NCBI RefSeq assembly: GCF_011440395.1
Contig: NZ_JAAOIX010000004.1
Span: forward strand, 62,001-126,000
Length of the DNA: 64,000 nt
Reading direction: 5' to 3'
DNA from: Pseudomaricurvus alcaniphilus
GTDB lineage: Bacteria; Pseudomonadota; Gammaproteobacteria; Pseudomonadales; Cellvibrionaceae
This document shows positions 19,107-29,569 of this stretch, one piece after another. How positions within the stretch are numbered: position 1 is the stretch's first letter; every line of letters begins with the position of its first letter. The notes below the pieces were generated by a model. It had not been told where the DNA came from, made no database searches, and saw nothing but the letters and a program-made list of their open reading frames with translations. Both the position numbers and the translations under genes were made by a program.

Positions 19107-20183
19107 CTATTCTTTATCGGTGCCGGATCCTGCCTGGGTGTCAGACTTTGAGAATTTTTTTTCCAGTGCCCTTTCCAATACCCCCAGCCGGCTCGCAATG
19201 CGATCCAACTGGCCGAAGCGAATGGCGTTTCTGCGCCACTGCTTGCTGGCAGTTGCCAGCGTACCTGAGGAATAGGACCCCGGTGTATCGATCGACTGAT
19301 TGATAAAGGTGACCGCGGTAATTTGCACGTTATCAACAATAGTCAAGTGGCCGGCAATACAGGCGGCACCGGCTATAATACAGTTTTTACCGATCGTCGT
19401 ACTGCCGGCAATGCCGGTACAACCGGCGATGGCCGTATTCTCGCCGATCCTGACATTATGTGCGACCTGGACCTGGTTATCGATAATGACGCCGTTGCCA
19501 ATGACCGTGTCGTCCAATGCGCCCCGATCTACTGTGGTGCAGGCACCAATCTCCACCCGGTCGCCGATAACCACGCCACCCAACTGGTGAATTTTCACCC
19601 AGCCAGCGGCACTGGGGGCAAAGCCAAAACCGTCGGCGCCGATGACACAACCACTGTGCAGTATCACCCCGGAACCAATTCTAACACCGTGGTAGAGCGT
19701 GACGTTAGCGTGCAGAACCGTGTCCGCCCCGATTTCGCAATCGGCTCCCACGGAACAGCCCGGGCCAATAACTACCCCGGCGCCGAGCACTGCCCCGGCT
19801 GCCACACTGGCACTGGCGCCGATACTGACACCCTCACCCAGCCTCACCGACGGGTCCACACTGGCACTGGTATGCACCCCCGGCACTGCCGCGGGTGAGG
19901 TATCCAGTACCTGGCTCAGCTTGGCGTAACAAAGATAAGGGTTGGTAGACAGCAGGCGGTTGCCGGCAAACACCTCGCGGCTGTCGGCGCGCATGATCAC
20001 CGCACTGGCGCGGGTGTCCGGCAAGTACTTCTGGTAGGCGGGGTTGGCGAGAAAGCTGATATCGCCCGGCTGGGCGCTTTGCAGGGTATTGATGCCGCTG
20101 ATATGGCAGTCGCCATCACCTTCCAAATCGGCTCCAATCAGTGTGGCCAATTCCTGCAGGGTCCACACACGTCGCTTGGTCAT
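19107..20183 (-). CDS. lpxD: UDP-3-O-(3-hydroxyacyl)glucosamine N-acyltransferase
   Basis: 358 residues, close to the usual 340-355. The N-terminal uridine-binding domain (to about residue 100, with [15 protein letters not shown]) is followed by a long hexapeptide-repeat beta-helix with the active-site His in [16 protein letters not shown]. The C-terminal helix is extended and charged ([17 protein letters not shown]). It adds the second acyl chain in lipid A synthesis. A 368-base gap separates it from ompH upstream, so it may have its own promoter. Confidence 0.96.
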   Translation of the reverse strand: MTKRRVWTLQELATLIGADLEGDGDCHISGINTLQSAQPGDISFLANPAYQKYLPDTRASAVIMRADSREVFAGNRLLSTNPYLCYAKLSQVLDTSPAAVPGVHTSASVDPSVRLGEGVSIGASASVAAGAVLGAGVVIGPGCSVGADCEIGADTVLHANVTLYHGVRIGSGVILHSGCVIGADGFGFAPSAAGWVKIHQLGGVVIGDRVEIGACTTVDRGALDDTVIGNGVIIDNQVQVAHNVRIGENTAIAGCTGIAGSTTIGKNCIIAGAACIAGHLTIVDNVQITAVTFINQSIDTPGSYSSGTLATASKQWRRNAIRFGQLDRIASRLGVLERALEKKFSKSDTQAGSGTDKE

Positions 20184-20551
20184 GGGACATCCATTATAAA
20201 ATGCGTCAAATTAACCGTTCAGTGCGCCGCGAGTCAGCGGCACACCGACACCCGGGCGGTTGGCCCGGATCCGGGAGAGACCTTCCTTTCACTTTCGCAA
20301 TACAAGCCGATCAACTCTTTCATTACTGTCGTTCGAGAGTAGCTGGCGTTCGAGAGCAGCTGTCAATCGAGAGTAACCGCCGATCAAGAATTCGGGATCG
20401 AAAAAACATGCAATCCAAGGCTCCGGGATCGCAGACTTCCGCAAGGTGAAAGCACCTGCCAATCGAGGCCAAATCGGGCCGAGGGACCGCTACTGCAGTC
20501 GCCAGTCAAAGCAGTCCTCTGGCAACTTGCACTGCGTGCTCGGCAAGCGAG
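20184..20551. other. Intergenic region between ompH and lpxD
   Basis: 368 bases without a credible gene. It contains a 17-bp tandem repeat (20332-20382). No clear promoter or terminator was recognised on either strand. In most relatives this gap is short, so the extra length is unusual. Confidence 0.6.
20332..20382. repeat. 17-bp tandem repeat, three units
   Basis: Units begin at 20332, 20349 and 20366 with the core TCGAGAGYARC. A fourth, very degenerate unit may follow (ATCAAGAATTC). It lies in the ompH-lpxD gap. Confidence 0.7.
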
Positions 20552-21064
20552 TTACTTCTTGTTCAATTTCTCGGTAATTTTGGCAGTAATGTCGTAGTCA
20601 GGGGTGGCAAAGTAGGCCACGCTGGAATCCAGCACCAGGCCGATATTGCCGGCAGAGACCACGTCATTGAGCGCTTCTTTGGCCAGCTCACCCTGGTCCT
20701 GCATAATGCGCTTGACCACGCCGTTGCGCTCAGCTTTCAGCTTTTCCGCAGCCAGCTTCAGGTCCGCGCTGATGTATTCCACTTTTTTGCGGTGATCCGC
20801 GCGGCGCTCTTCTGACCAGGTCATGCCGTTGGTCTGTGCGTCCTTGTCGAGGTTGACCAGGTCGGCGCGCAGACTTTCAAACTTGGCTCGCAGGGCGGCG
20901 AAATCCGCGTCCGCGTCCAGGGCCATCAACTGCTTTTTCGCCGCTTCGGTCTGGATAATGGCAGCCTGCATATTGACCACCACCACTTTGCTCTGGGCCG
21001 CGAAGGCGCCGGCAGAAAGGGTCAGGGCCAACAACGCCAGGGTAATTTTTTTACTTATATTCAC
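20552..21064 (-). CDS. skp: Periplasmic chaperone OmpH/Skp
   Basis: 170 residues: cleavable signal peptide (cut after GAFAA), then a beta-strand entry KVVVVNMQAAI and long charged helices forming the tentacle coiled coil, ending with DYDITAKITEKLNKK. Skp trimers hold unfolded outer membrane proteins in the periplasm and deliver them to BamA. Position directly after bamA (45 bases) is canonical. Confidence 0.94.
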   Translation of the reverse strand: MNISKKITLALLALTLSAGAFAAQSKVVVVNMQAAIIQTEAAKKQLMALDADADFAALRAKFESLRADLVNLDKDAQTNGMTWSEERRADHRKKVEYISADLKLAAEKLKAERNGVVKRIMQDQGELAKEALNDVVSAGNIGLVLDSSVAYFATPDYDITAKITEKLNKK

Positions 21065-21109
21065 AATTAAACTCCAAATTAAAATAATAAATCAGTTTTG
21101 AACCCGGGA

Positions 21110-23707
21110 TCAGAAAGAAGAACCCAGCGAGAACTGGAAAAACTCGGTATCGTCGTACTCATTTTCAACCAGCGGTTTGGCAATACTGAAGGTCAAGGGG
21201 CCAAAGCCACTGATCCAGGTAACACCAATCCCTGCAGATACACTCAACTTGCTGATATCGAAATCAAAACAGTTGAGCTGCTCAGGGCCGCAATTGGCAT
21301 CAAAGACATTGCCCGCGTCGATAAAGAACGCCGACTGCATGGAACGCTGATCCTTGATAAAGGGCAGCGGAAACAGTATCTCGGCACTGCCTTCCACCAG
21401 AATATTACCACCAAACGGGTCGTCGTCGTTGCTCGCGGTCTGGGTCCGTAACTTTCCGGTAGTGCTATCAATAATATAGGCAAAGTCATCCAGTGAATTG
21501 ACGCTGCCTGCTGTGGTCACCACATCCAGCGGTGAGGTATAAAACACCGCAGGTGTGGACAGCGGCCCCAAAGTATTGCGCTTGAAACCCCGCACCGAAC
21601 CAAAACCGCCGGCGTAGAAATGCTCAAAGAACGGCAGTTCATCGGTGCCACCGTAGGCATTGGCGTAACCGAGGCTAGTGCGCAAACGCAGGGTCAGGCT
21701 GCGGGTCAGGGGGCGGAAATACTGCGCGTCGTAGGTCACTTTATAGTATTCCAGGTCACCGCCGGGCAGACTCAACTCCAGCGACAGGGACTGGGAGGAG
21801 CCGCGGGTCGCCAGTCGGCCCCGGTTCAGGGTGGACTGGCGCCAGCTGCCATTCAACGTCATGATATTGAACGAATCACCGTGTATATCGATCCAGCCAT
21901 CGGGAGATGCGGTATTGTAGGCTGCGTTCGGATCGTACGGTTGACGCAGATCCAGCCCAGAATCACTGAGATCACAGGCGATAGCTGCACCACTACTGTC
22001 AAAGCAGTTCCCGAGATAATCAGCTTGGTCCACCACCCAGTTAATACCCGCCGTAGGCCGCGGTGAACCAATAATTTCCTGCACCGCAAAGCTGCCGGTC
22101 TCGATGGATATATTCGAGATTCCGATGCCGAAGGACAGCCGCTCGACCTCTGAAATCGGGTAGCCGAAGTTAACACTGCCGCCGAAGGAGTCAGTGGTGT
22201 AGCTGGAGATGTTGTACTCAGAAAAATCCCGCGCCCGGTAAAAGATGTTGAAGCCGCGGCTGACGCCGTCCGGGGTGAAGTAGGGGTCGGTATAGTTAAA
22301 GCTGTACACCGTCTGGTAGGACGAGGTACTGACGTTAAAGCCCACCGCCTTGCCGGTACCAAACCAGTTGTTCTGCTGCACATTGGCACCCAGCACGAAG
22401 CCGGTGCCCTGGGCGTAACCAAAACTGGCGCCAATACTGCCGGATGGCTGCTCTTCTACGGTGTACTCGACGTCCACCTGGTCCGAGGTACCGGGCACTT
22501 CGCGGGTGTCCACTTTGACTTCTTTAAAGTACCCCAGCCGCTCCAGTCGCACTTTGGACGACTCAATGCGGGAAGTGGAAGCAGAGCCCCCCTCCATCTG
22601 CCGCATTTCGCGGCGCAACACTTCGTCGGTGGACTTGGTGTTACCCCGGAAGTCGATACGACGCACGTAGGCGCGCTTGCCCGGGTCCATAAAGAAGGTC
22701 ACTTTTACCGTGCTATCCTCCTCGTTCAATTCGGGGATGCCGCGCACTTCGGCAAAGGTATAACCCTCATTGCCAAGCCGCTGGGTGATGTAGTCGGAGG
22801 TGGTGGTCATCAACACCTGGGAGAATGTCTGCCCCTCGCGCAGGATAAACAGGCGCTTGATTTGCTCTTCCGGAATCACCGGTTCACCGGCGAGTTCCAC
22901 CGCGCTGACCGTGTATACCGGGCCCTCGGTGATATTCGCGGTGATGTAGACCGTCTCCTTGTCGGGGCTCAATGACACCTGGGTGGAATCAATTTTGAAC
23001 TCCAGGTAACCGCGATCCAGGTACCAGGACTCCAGTCGCTCCAGGTCACCGGTGAGCTTTTCCTTGGAATAGCGGTCATTGCTGTTCAGCCATGACAGCC
23101 AGCCAGTGGTTTTCAACTCGAACAATTCGCCCAGCTCCTTGTCGCTGAAAGCTGAATTGCCGACCACATTGATGTGCTTGATGGAGGCTACCGTGCCCTC
23201 ATCCACGGTCACCTTCAATTTGACCTGGTTGCGCGGCAGGTCAATGACTTCTGTTTCAACCTTGGCGCTGTAGCGCCCCTGGGATACGTACTGGCGCTCC
23301 AGTTCACGGGTCAGGCCCTCGAGGGTGGCCTGCTTGAAGATCTGGCCCTCGGCAAGACCGTTATCGGTCATACCCTTTTTCAGGTCTTCGGTTTTGATGG
23401 CCTTGTTGCCTTCGATTTCTATCTCGCTGATGGCCGGCCGCTCCTTGATCACGATCACCAGCACATCGTCGTCACGGCCAATCTTGATGTCCGCGAAGAA
23501 GCCGGTCCGGAACAGCGACCTGGTAGCCCGCTGGATATCCAGGGTATCGATCGTTTCACCCACCTGAACTGGCAGTGCGGCAAATACGGTGCCGGCAGAA
23601 ACACGCTGCAAGCCCTCCAGCCGAATATCCGCGACCCGGAACTGGGCGGCGAAAACGGTAACTGGCAGTAACAAGAGAGCAACAAAGAGGTAGCGACAAC
23701 GCTTCAT
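21110..23707 (-). CDS. bamA: Outer membrane protein assembly factor BamA
   Basis: 865 residues, longer than the usual 790-810. It has a signal peptide, five POTRA domains (about residues 22-425) and a C-terminal 16-strand barrel ending in ...FFQFSLGSSF with terminal Phe. The barrel-lid motif VRGF is present in GGFGSVRGFKRNTLGP. It inserts beta-barrel proteins into the outer membrane. The extra length falls in barrel loops, two of which carry closely spaced cysteine pairs (NCFDSSGAAIAC and NCGPEQLNC) that could form disulfides. Context rseP-bamA-ompH-lpxD is canonical. Confidence 0.96.
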   Translation of the reverse strand: MKRCRYLFVALLLLPVTVFAAQFRVADIRLEGLQRVSAGTVFAALPVQVGETIDTLDIQRATRSLFRTGFFADIKIGRDDDVLVIVIKERPAISEIEIEGNKAIKTEDLKKGMTDNGLAEGQIFKQATLEGLTRELERQYVSQGRYSAKVETEVIDLPRNQVKLKVTVDEGTVASIKHINVVGNSAFSDKELGELFELKTTGWLSWLNSNDRYSKEKLTGDLERLESWYLDRGYLEFKIDSTQVSLSPDKETVYITANITEGPVYTVSAVELAGEPVIPEEQIKRLFILREGQTFSQVLMTTTSDYITQRLGNEGYTFAEVRGIPELNEEDSTVKVTFFMDPGKRAYVRRIDFRGNTKSTDEVLRREMRQMEGGSASTSRIESSKVRLERLGYFKEVKVDTREVPGTSDQVDVEYTVEEQPSGSIGASFGYAQGTGFVLGANVQQNNWFGTGKAVGFNVSTSSYQTVYSFNYTDPYFTPDGVSRGFNIFYRARDFSEYNISSYTTDSFGGSVNFGYPISEVERLSFGIGISNISIETGSFAVQEIIGSPRPTAGINWVVDQADYLGNCFDSSGAAIACDLSDSGLDLRQPYDPNAAYNTASPDGWIDIHGDSFNIMTLNGSWRQSTLNRGRLATRGSSQSLSLELSLPGGDLEYYKVTYDAQYFRPLTRSLTLRLRTSLGYANAYGGTDELPFFEHFYAGGFGSVRGFKRNTLGPLSTPAVFYTSPLDVVTTAGSVNSLDDFAYIIDSTTGKLRTQTASNDDDPFGGNILVEGSAEILFPLPFIKDQRSMQSAFFIDAGNVFDANCGPEQLNCFDFDISKLSVSAGIGVTWISGFGPLTFSIAKPLVENEYDDTEFFQFSLGSSF

Positions 23708-23744
23708 ATATCAGGTTCTAAGGTTATTTTAAAACTAAACTATT

Positions 23745-23768
23745 GCTTTGATAGCGAGCCATCAAAGC
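23745..23768 (-). terminator. Hairpin between rseP and bamA (attenuator candidate)
   Basis: A perfect 8-bp inverted repeat (GCTTTGAT/ATCAAAGC) encloses an 8-base loop that can pair further by GC/GC. On the minus strand it is followed by a T-rich but interrupted stretch. It may partially terminate or protect the transcript end between rseP and bamA. Confidence 0.4.
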
Positions 23769-23880
23769 CTGCAGAATTCATCACTTGCAATGGGAATGTC
23801 AGGTTTCAGTGCACCGTCTTCACCCGGTATTGCTACAGCGCCAAAGGGGCATTACACCACCCCTGCGGAGCAGTACAGCA

Positions 23881-25236
23881 TCAAAGTCGCATGACATCGT
23901 TGTAGAGCGCCAGGATCATCAGCCCTGCAACGAGCACCAATCCAATTTGATAGCCGGCCGCCTGTATTTTTTCCGAAACCGGGCTCCCCTTAACCACTTC
24001 AATAAAGTAGTAGAACAGGTGACCCCCATCCAGCACCGGAATTGGCAATAAATTAAACACCCCCAAACTGATACTCAGCAAAGCCAGAAAGCCAATATAA
24101 TAATTGGCGCCAGCTTTAGCGGAAGCGCCCGCCACTTTAGCAATGGTGATGGGCCCGCTCAAGTTTTTCGTGGAAATTTCACCGAGAATCAGCTTCTTGA
24201 CTGACAGCAACACAAACCCCGATGTATCCCAGGTCTTGTGCACGGCTTTGACAAAGCCCGCCGAGATGGAATATTCCTGTTGGCGCAACATTTCCCGGGG
24301 CCACTCCGGGCGCACCGGCATAATCCCTATCTGCCCCACCTGGGCACCGGTTTCCGTGGTCACGGCGCGGGTGGTCAGGGGCACCGTATAGATTTCCCGC
24401 CGACGCTCATATTCCACCATAATTCGCTGGCCGGGCCGAGCCTGGACGATCTTCACCAGCTCGGCCCAATCGCCGATCAACTCGCCATCGATAGCGACAA
24501 TGCGATCGCCAGCGGCAAGGCCCGCTTGCCCGGCCGGGCTGTCGTCCATTACCTCGGCAATAATCGCTTCAAAGGTCGGCCGCCAGAGGCTGATGCCGAG
24601 GCCCGCCACCGGGTCAGGTTCCTCGACCCCCTGCAACCATTTATCCAGCTGCGCTTCCGATTCATATTGCAGGTTGGAATTGGCGTATTTGACCGTAAAG
24701 GAGATGGTTCCGGACTCCCCCAGTCGTTTCAGTAACTGCCGGTTCAGGTCCTGCCAGGTCGCCACCGCTTGGCCATCAACCGCGATAATCTCCTGGTTGG
24801 CCTCGAGACCGGCCTGGAAAGCCAGCGAGCCCGGCTCCACCTTGCCGATCACCGGGGCTATATCCGTGGTACCCGGAAGCAGCATGATCCAGAACAGCAG
24901 GACGGCGAGAATAAGGTTTGCCACCGGCCCGGCAGCCACTATGGCGATGCGCTGCCAGACATTTTTGCGATTGAAGGCGCGATCCAGCTCCTCGGCCGCC
25001 ACCTCGCCCTCGCGCTCATCCAGCATTTTGACGTAGCCGCCAAGGGGGATGCCGGCCACACAGTATTGAGTACCGGATTTGTCATACCAGCTATAGAGTG
25101 GTTTGCCAAAGCCAATCGAAAAGCGCAACACCTTGACGCCGCATTTGCGCGCCACGTAAAAATGCCCGAACTCGTGAAACGTGACCAGTACACCCAAGGC
25201 CACCAAAAACCAAATAATGGTCAACACACTATCCAA
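23881..25236 (-). CDS. rseP: Site-2 protease RseP
   Basis: 451 residues, four membrane segments and two periplasmic PDZ domains (about 110-200 and 205-290). The zinc-binding HExxH lies in the first helix (VTFHEFGHFYVARKCGV), and the third ligand motif NLLPIPVLDGGHLF is near residue 390. It cleaves the anti-sigma factor RseA and remnant signal peptides within the inner membrane. It starts 6 bases after the dxr stop, so it is part of the uppS-cdsA-dxr operon. Confidence 0.96.
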   Translation of the reverse strand: MDSVLTIIWFLVALGVLVTFHEFGHFYVARKCGVKVLRFSIGFGKPLYSWYDKSGTQYCVAGIPLGGYVKMLDEREGEVAAEELDRAFNRKNVWQRIAIVAAGPVANLILAVLLFWIMLLPGTTDIAPVIGKVEPGSLAFQAGLEANQEIIAVDGQAVATWQDLNRQLLKRLGESGTISFTVKYANSNLQYESEAQLDKWLQGVEEPDPVAGLGISLWRPTFEAIIAEVMDDSPAGQAGLAAGDRIVAIDGELIGDWAELVKIVQARPGQRIMVEYERRREIYTVPLTTRAVTTETGAQVGQIGIMPVRPEWPREMLRQQEYSISAGFVKAVHKTWDTSGFVLLSVKKLILGEISTKNLSGPITIAKVAGASAKAGANYYIGFLALLSISLGVFNLLPIPVLDGGHLFYYFIEVVKGSPVSEKIQAAGYQIGLVLVAGLMILALYNDVMRL

Positions 25237-25242
25237 ACTGCT

Positions 25243-26457
25243 CTACCTCTGGTTACTCTTGGATCCAGCGTGAAAATCCCGCCGCATTGGTACTACTACG
25301 CTCTCCGCCCTGGCGCGGGCCTCTCGATCCGCATCTTTGACCGTATTCAGGTCTGCAGGTTCGATATTGTCGGTCTTATCCAGCACTTTCTCTATCACTA
25401 CCGGAATATCGGTAAATCGGATCTGCTGTTGCAGGAATGCTTCAACCGCCACCTCATTGGCGGCGTTCAGGCTCGCCGGCATGATGCCGCCGGCGTTGGC
25501 CGCCGCCACCGACAACTGCAGTGCGGGAAAACGCTGGTAATCCGGCGCTTCAAAGTCGAGCCGGGCGACCGCCATAAAATCGAGACTGGCCACGCCTGAC
25601 TCAATGCGCTCGGGCCAGGCCAGGGCGTGGGCTATCGGTGTGCGCATATCCGGGTTGCCCATTTGCGCCAACACCGAGCCATCCACATACTCCACCATCG
25701 AGTGCACTACGCTCTGGGGGTGCACCACGATCTCAATCTGCTCGGGGCTGACACCAAACAACCAGCAGGCTTCGATAAATTCCAGCCCCTTGTTCATCAT
25801 GGTGGCCGAATCCACCGAAATCTTGCGCCCCATCGACCAATTGGGGTGGGCACAGGCCTGGTCGGGAGTCATCCCGGACAGCTGTGCCAGAGGTGTTTGC
25901 CGAAACGGGCCGCCGGAACCGGTCAGCAGGATTTTACGGATGCCGGAATGCTGCAACCCCCGATAGTCGGCGGGCAGGCACTGGAATATCGCATTGTGCT
26001 CACTGTCGATCGGCAAGAGGGTGGCCTGATGCTCCCTGACTGCCTGCATAAACAGGCCACCGGCCATCACCAGTGATTCCTTGTTGGCCAGCAGCACCTG
26101 CTTGCCGGCCCGCACCGCCGCCAGGGTGGGCTCGAGCCCGGCGGCACCCACTATGGCCGCCATGACTGTATCCACCTCGGCCGCGGCTGCCACGTCCACC
26201 AGTCCGGCGGCGCCGGCCAGCACTTCAGTGGCGGAACCGGCCTGCCGCAACATAAGCGCCAATTGCGCGGCCTCTTCCTGCTGGCGTAACACCGCATAGC
26301 GCGGCTGGTGACTCAGGCACTGTTGATACAGATCGGTGACGGAATTGTTGGCGGTCAAGGCATAGACCTGATAGCGCTCCGGGTGACGCGCCAGTACGTC
26401 CAGCGTACTGACACCGATAGAGCCGGTGGAACCCAGAACAGTTACCCGTCGTTTCAT
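25243..26457 (-). CDS. dxr: 1-deoxy-D-xylulose 5-phosphate reductoisomerase
   Basis: 404 residues from the ATG at 26457 ([21 protein letters not shown]). The open frame extends upstream but overlaps cdsA. The N-terminal Rossmann NADPH site GSTGSIG, the metal/substrate motif [11 protein letters not shown], the [12 protein letters not shown] flap and the [12 protein letters not shown] motif are all present. It catalyses the committed step of the MEP isoprenoid pathway in the cytoplasm. It sits between cdsA and rseP, the typical arrangement. Confidence 0.96.
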   Translation of the reverse strand: MKRRVTVLGSTGSIGVSTLDVLARHPERYQVYALTANNSVTDLYQQCLSHQPRYAVLRQQEEAAQLALMLRQAGSATEVLAGAAGLVDVAAAAEVDTVMAAIVGAAGLEPTLAAVRAGKQVLLANKESLVMAGGLFMQAVREHQATLLPIDSEHNAIFQCLPADYRGLQHSGIRKILLTGSGGPFRQTPLAQLSGMTPDQACAHPNWSMGRKISVDSATMMNKGLEFIEACWLFGVSPEQIEIVVHPQSVVHSMVEYVDGSVLAQMGNPDMRTPIAHALAWPERIESGVASLDFMAVARLDFEAPDYQRFPALQLSVAAANAGGIMPASLNAANEVAVEAFLQQQIRFTDIPVVIEKVLDKTDNIEPADLNTVKDADREARARAESVVVPMRRDFHAGSKSNQR

Positions 26458-26491
26458 GAATACATCCAAACCCTGTGCTGCGCGCAGTGTG

Positions 26492-27322
26492 CTAAAACGA
26501 CCAACCGCTGAGTAAAATCGCCAGTGCGAATACCGGTGCTGCGGCGGTAACCCCATCGATGCGGTCCAGCAAGCCACCGTGGCCTGGCAACAGCTGGCTG
26601 CTGTCCTTGATGCCGCGCTGGCGCTTGAGCATGCTCTCCGACAAATCCCCCAACACCGACACCAGACTGGCCGGCACGATGACAGCGAAGACCAACCAGC
26701 CGCCACTGGCGCTGTAACCAATCAACGCCGCCAGCAACAGGCAACAGCCCAGGCCGCCCCAAAACCCCTCCCAGGATTTGCCCGGACTGACATTGGGGGC
26801 CAGCTTGTGCTTGCCAAAGGCCTTACCGCTGAAATAGGCGCCAATATCGGCGCAGGCTACCGCCACCATGACCAGCACCACCAGCCACTGTCCGTACTCC
26901 TGGGAGTGGAGATATACCAATGCCAGCCAGGCAGGCACCAGCACCACTATACCCATTATAGCCTTCAGCCAGCGCCGGTCCCAAAGTACCGCGCTGGCCG
27001 GGTAACCCTGCACCCACAACAGGGCCAGCGCCCACCAGCCGCAGGCCAGCAGCAGGATGTCGCGCAGTCGATCCAGTGCCAGCGCCTCGCCACCCAGCAG
27101 ATGGGTGTAATACGCCAGCCCGGCCGCCACCAGGCCGACCAACAGTGCGTACAGGCAGCGCTGCCACTGGGGCTCGAAACCCGCCAAATTTGCCCATTCC
27201 CAGCCCGCCAGCATCACCACTAACGCCAGCGCCAGGGCAAAACCGGACAGCGGCAGAGCAAACAGCGCCAACAAAAAACAGGCTGCCAGTATTATTGCTG
27301 TTATGACTCGCTGCTTAAGCAC
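26492..27322 (-). CDS. cdsA: Phosphatidate cytidylyltransferase
   Basis: 276 residues from a GTG start at 27322 ([16 protein letters not shown]), overlapping the end of uppS by 8 bases. The longer frame upstream lies inside uppS and is not used. About eight membrane helices. The family signature near the C-terminus is [20 protein letters not shown] followed by GLLDRIDG, with catalytic Asp residues. It makes CDP-diacylglycerol for phospholipid synthesis in the inner membrane. Confidence 0.95.
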   Translation of the reverse strand: MLKQRVITAIILAACFLLALFALPLSGFALALALVVMLAGWEWANLAGFEPQWQRCLYALLVGLVAAGLAYYTHLLGGEALALDRLRDILLLACGWWALALLWVQGYPASAVLWDRRWLKAIMGIVVLVPAWLALVYLHSQEYGQWLVVLVMVAVACADIGAYFSGKAFGKHKLAPNVSPGKSWEGFWGGLGCCLLLAALIGYSASGGWLVFAVIVPASLVSVLGDLSESMLKRQRGIKDSSQLLPGHGGLLDRIDGVTAAAPVFALAILLSGWSF

Positions 27323-28046
27323 TGCTGCCCCCTTGTACCTGCTCCGCGGTTTTGCCGAAACGGCGCTGGCGACGGTGAAAGTCGGCCACCGCCGCATCCA
27401 GCGCCTCAGCGCCAAAGTCCGGCCAGTAGAGGTCACTGAAGTAGAATTCGCTGTAGGCCGTTTGCCACAAAAGAAAATTGCTGATGCGATGCTCACCACC
27501 GGTTCGAATCAACAAATCCGGCTCCGGCAGGTCGGCTACGGAGGTGCATTGGTGCAGCAGCTCCTCAGTGATATCCGCAGGGGCCAATTCGCCATTGGCC
27601 ACCTTCACCGACAGCTGGCGAGCGGCGTTGGCGATATCCCAGCGACCACCGTAGTCAGCGGCAATCACCAGTGTGGCACTGCCCTCCGCGGCGATGCTTT
27701 CCGCCTCCCCTATCGCCCGCTGGATCTTTTCACTGAAGCGATCCCGGCGCCCGATAATACGCAGGCGCACGCCCTCCTGGCTGAGTTTGACCGCTTCGCG
27801 TTTGAGGTAGGTGAGAAACAGGGTCATCAGTGCCTCCACCTCGCGACGGGGGCGCTGCCAGTTCTCGGAACTGAACGCAAACACCGTCAACACCTCGACC
27901 CCGTGGGTCTTGCAGGCCCGCATCACTTCGCGAATCTGTTCGACACCGGCCTTGTGTCCCTGGCTGCCCACTTTACCGCGCTGTTTCGCCCAGCGGTTGT
28001 TGCCGTCCATAATAACGGCGATATGGCGCAATTGATTAACTGCCAC
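27315..28046 (-). CDS. uppS: Undecaprenyl diphosphate synthase
   Basis: 243 residues from the GTG at 28046, preferred over the TTG two codons upstream (28052) because GGGG is then correctly spaced. A cis-prenyltransferase that makes the C55 lipid carrier for peptidoglycan and O-antigen. The catalytic motif HIAVIMDGNNRWA, the FAFSSENWQRP segment and the C-terminal DLLIRTGGEHRISNFLLWQ with SDLYWPDF are intact. It overlaps cdsA, and frr lies 42 bases upstream. Confidence 0.95.
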   Translation of the reverse strand: MAVNQLRHIAVIMDGNNRWAKQRGKVGSQGHKAGVEQIREVMRACKTHGVEVLTVFAFSSENWQRPRREVEALMTLFLTYLKREAVKLSQEGVRLRIIGRRDRFSEKIQRAIGEAESIAAEGSATLVIAADYGGRWDIANAARQLSVKVANGELAPADITEELLHQCTSVADLPEPDLLIRTGGEHRISNFLLWQTAYSEFYFSDLYWPDFGAEALDAAVADFHRRQRRFGKTAEQVQGGSSA

Positions 28047-28088
28047 CGACAAACCCCGCCGCGTGCAGTAACATTGTAATAGGCGCCA

Positions 28089-28646
28089 TCAAATTTCCAG
28101 CAAGTCTTTTTCTTTTGCTGCCAACGCACTGTCAACCTGGGCAACATACTTGTCGGTTATCTTCTGGATTTCATCCTGGGCGCGACGCTCGTCGTCTTCG
28201 CTGATTTCCTTTTCCTTGACCAGGTCCTTGACCAGGCCGAGGCAATCGCGACGCACATTGCGGATCGATACCCGCGCACTCTCGGCTTCATTGCGCGCCT
28301 GCTTAATGTAGTTCTTGCGGGTTTCCTCGGTCAGGGCGGGCATGGGAATACGCATCAACTCGCCGGTGGTCACCGGGTTCAGGCCCAGGTCTGACTTCAT
28401 AATGGCCTTCTCGATCTCGGGCACCATGGCTCTCTCCCACGGGCTCAGGGACAGGGTCCTGGCATCCAGCACTGAAATGTTCGCCACCTGCTTCAGGGGC
28501 GTCAATGAACCGTAGTAATTCACCATGACGCTGTCGAGAATACTGGGGTGCGCGCGCCCGGTGCGTATCTTGTTAAAATTGTTGCCGAGGGCATCTACTG
28601 CCTTGGCCATTCGCTCGTTGGCGTCCTTTTTAATGTCTTCTATCAT
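28089..28646 (-). CDS. frr: Ribosome recycling factor
   Basis: 185 residues, standard length. It splits post-termination ribosomes with EF-G. The conserved features [30 protein letters not shown] and the C-terminal helix with [22 protein letters not shown] are present. ATG is preceded by GGAGGACTCC-type purine-rich sequence across a 56-base gap from pyrH. It lies between pyrH and uppS, as in almost all proteobacteria. Confidence 0.96.
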   Translation of the reverse strand: MIEDIKKDANERMAKAVDALGNNFNKIRTGRAHPSILDSVMVNYYGSLTPLKQVANISVLDARTLSLSPWERAMVPEIEKAIMKSDLGLNPVTTGELMRIPMPALTEETRKNYIKQARNEAESARVSIRNVRRDCLGLVKDLVKEKEISEDDERRAQDEIQKITDKYVAQVDSALAAKEKDLLEI

Positions 28647-28702
28647 TGGGTGGAGTCCTCTGAGTTTCCTTTAATCCAATCTACGACTAAAACAATCTTC
28701 GC

Positions 28703-29440
28703 TTAAGTTGCTGCAACTTCTTCGATCAGGGTGCCTTCGTTCTCGCCCTTGATGATATTGAGCAGGGCCCCGGACTTGTTCATACGAAACACCCGGACCG
28801 GCATATCGTGCTCGCGGCAGAGGCAGATGGCGGTCAGGTCCATCACCCCGAGCTTTTTATCCAGCACCTCGTCGTAGGTCAGCCGCTCATAGCGGGTGGC
28901 ACTGGGGTCTTGCATCGGGTCGGCGGTATAGACGCCGTCAACCTTGGTCGCCTTGAGGACAATATCCGCATCCACTTCGATTCCGCGCAAACAGGCGGCT
29001 GAGTCGGTGGTAAAGAACGGGTTGCCGGTGCCGGCGGCGAAGATGACAACCTCCCCATCCAGTAAAAAGCGGATCGCCCGGCGCCGGTCGTAGTGCTCCA
29101 CCACCCCGCTCATGGGAATAGCAGACATCACCCGCGAGCTGATATTGCTGCGCTCCAGGGCATCGCGCATGGCCAGCGCATTCATAACCGTGGCCAGCAT
29201 GCCCATATGGTCGCCGGTTACCCGGTCGAGGCCCGCCGCCTGCAGGGCCGCCCCACGAAACAGGTTGCCGCCGCCGATCACCAGTCCCACCTGCACCCCG
29301 ATGCCGACCAGCTGGCCGATTTCCAGTGCCATTTTATCGAGAACCCTGGGGTCGATTCCAAAATTTTCCGATCCCATCAGCTCTTCGCCGCTGAGTTTTA
29401 ACAGGATGCGCTTGTACTTCTTCTCTCTACCGGACGTCAC
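28703..29440 (-). CDS. pyrH: UMP kinase
   Basis: 245 residues from a GTG start at 29440, preferred because GGAG lies 9 bases before it. A TTG at 29455 would add five residues but has no ribosome binding site. It is an amino-acid-kinase-fold enzyme that phosphorylates UMP. Motifs: [63 protein letters not shown] and [18 protein letters not shown]. It is the third gene of the rpsB-tsf-pyrH-frr cluster. Confidence 0.95.
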   Translation of the reverse strand: MTSGREKKYKRILLKLSGEELMGSENFGIDPRVLDKMALEIGQLVGIGVQVGLVIGGGNLFRGAALQAAGLDRVTGDHMGMLATVMNALAMRDALERSNISSRVMSAIPMSGVVEHYDRRRAIRFLLDGEVVIFAAGTGNPFFTTDSAACLRGIEVDADIVLKATKVDGVYTADPMQDPSATRYERLTYDEVLDKKLGVMDLTAICLCREHDMPVRVFRMNKSGALLNIIKGENEGTLIEEVAAT

Positions 29441-29491
29441 AAAAACAGGCTCCAATTACGAAAGCGGATAAAATTTGCGGAAGTGTACCAG

Positions 29492-29526
29492 AAAAAAAGG
29501 CGGAGGTAGTGGCCCCCGCCTTTTTT
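29492..29526 (-). terminator. Terminator between tsf and pyrH
   Basis: GGCGG/CCGCC stem within a GC-rich loop, with an A-run at 29492-29498 that reads as seven U residues on the minus strand and six T residues on the other side. It would end rpsB-tsf transcripts, with pyrH reached by read-through or its own promoter. Confidence 0.75.
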
Positions 29527-29569
29527 AAACGCAATGCCGGCTCAAACAAGCGGCAGTGGAAATGAGCAA

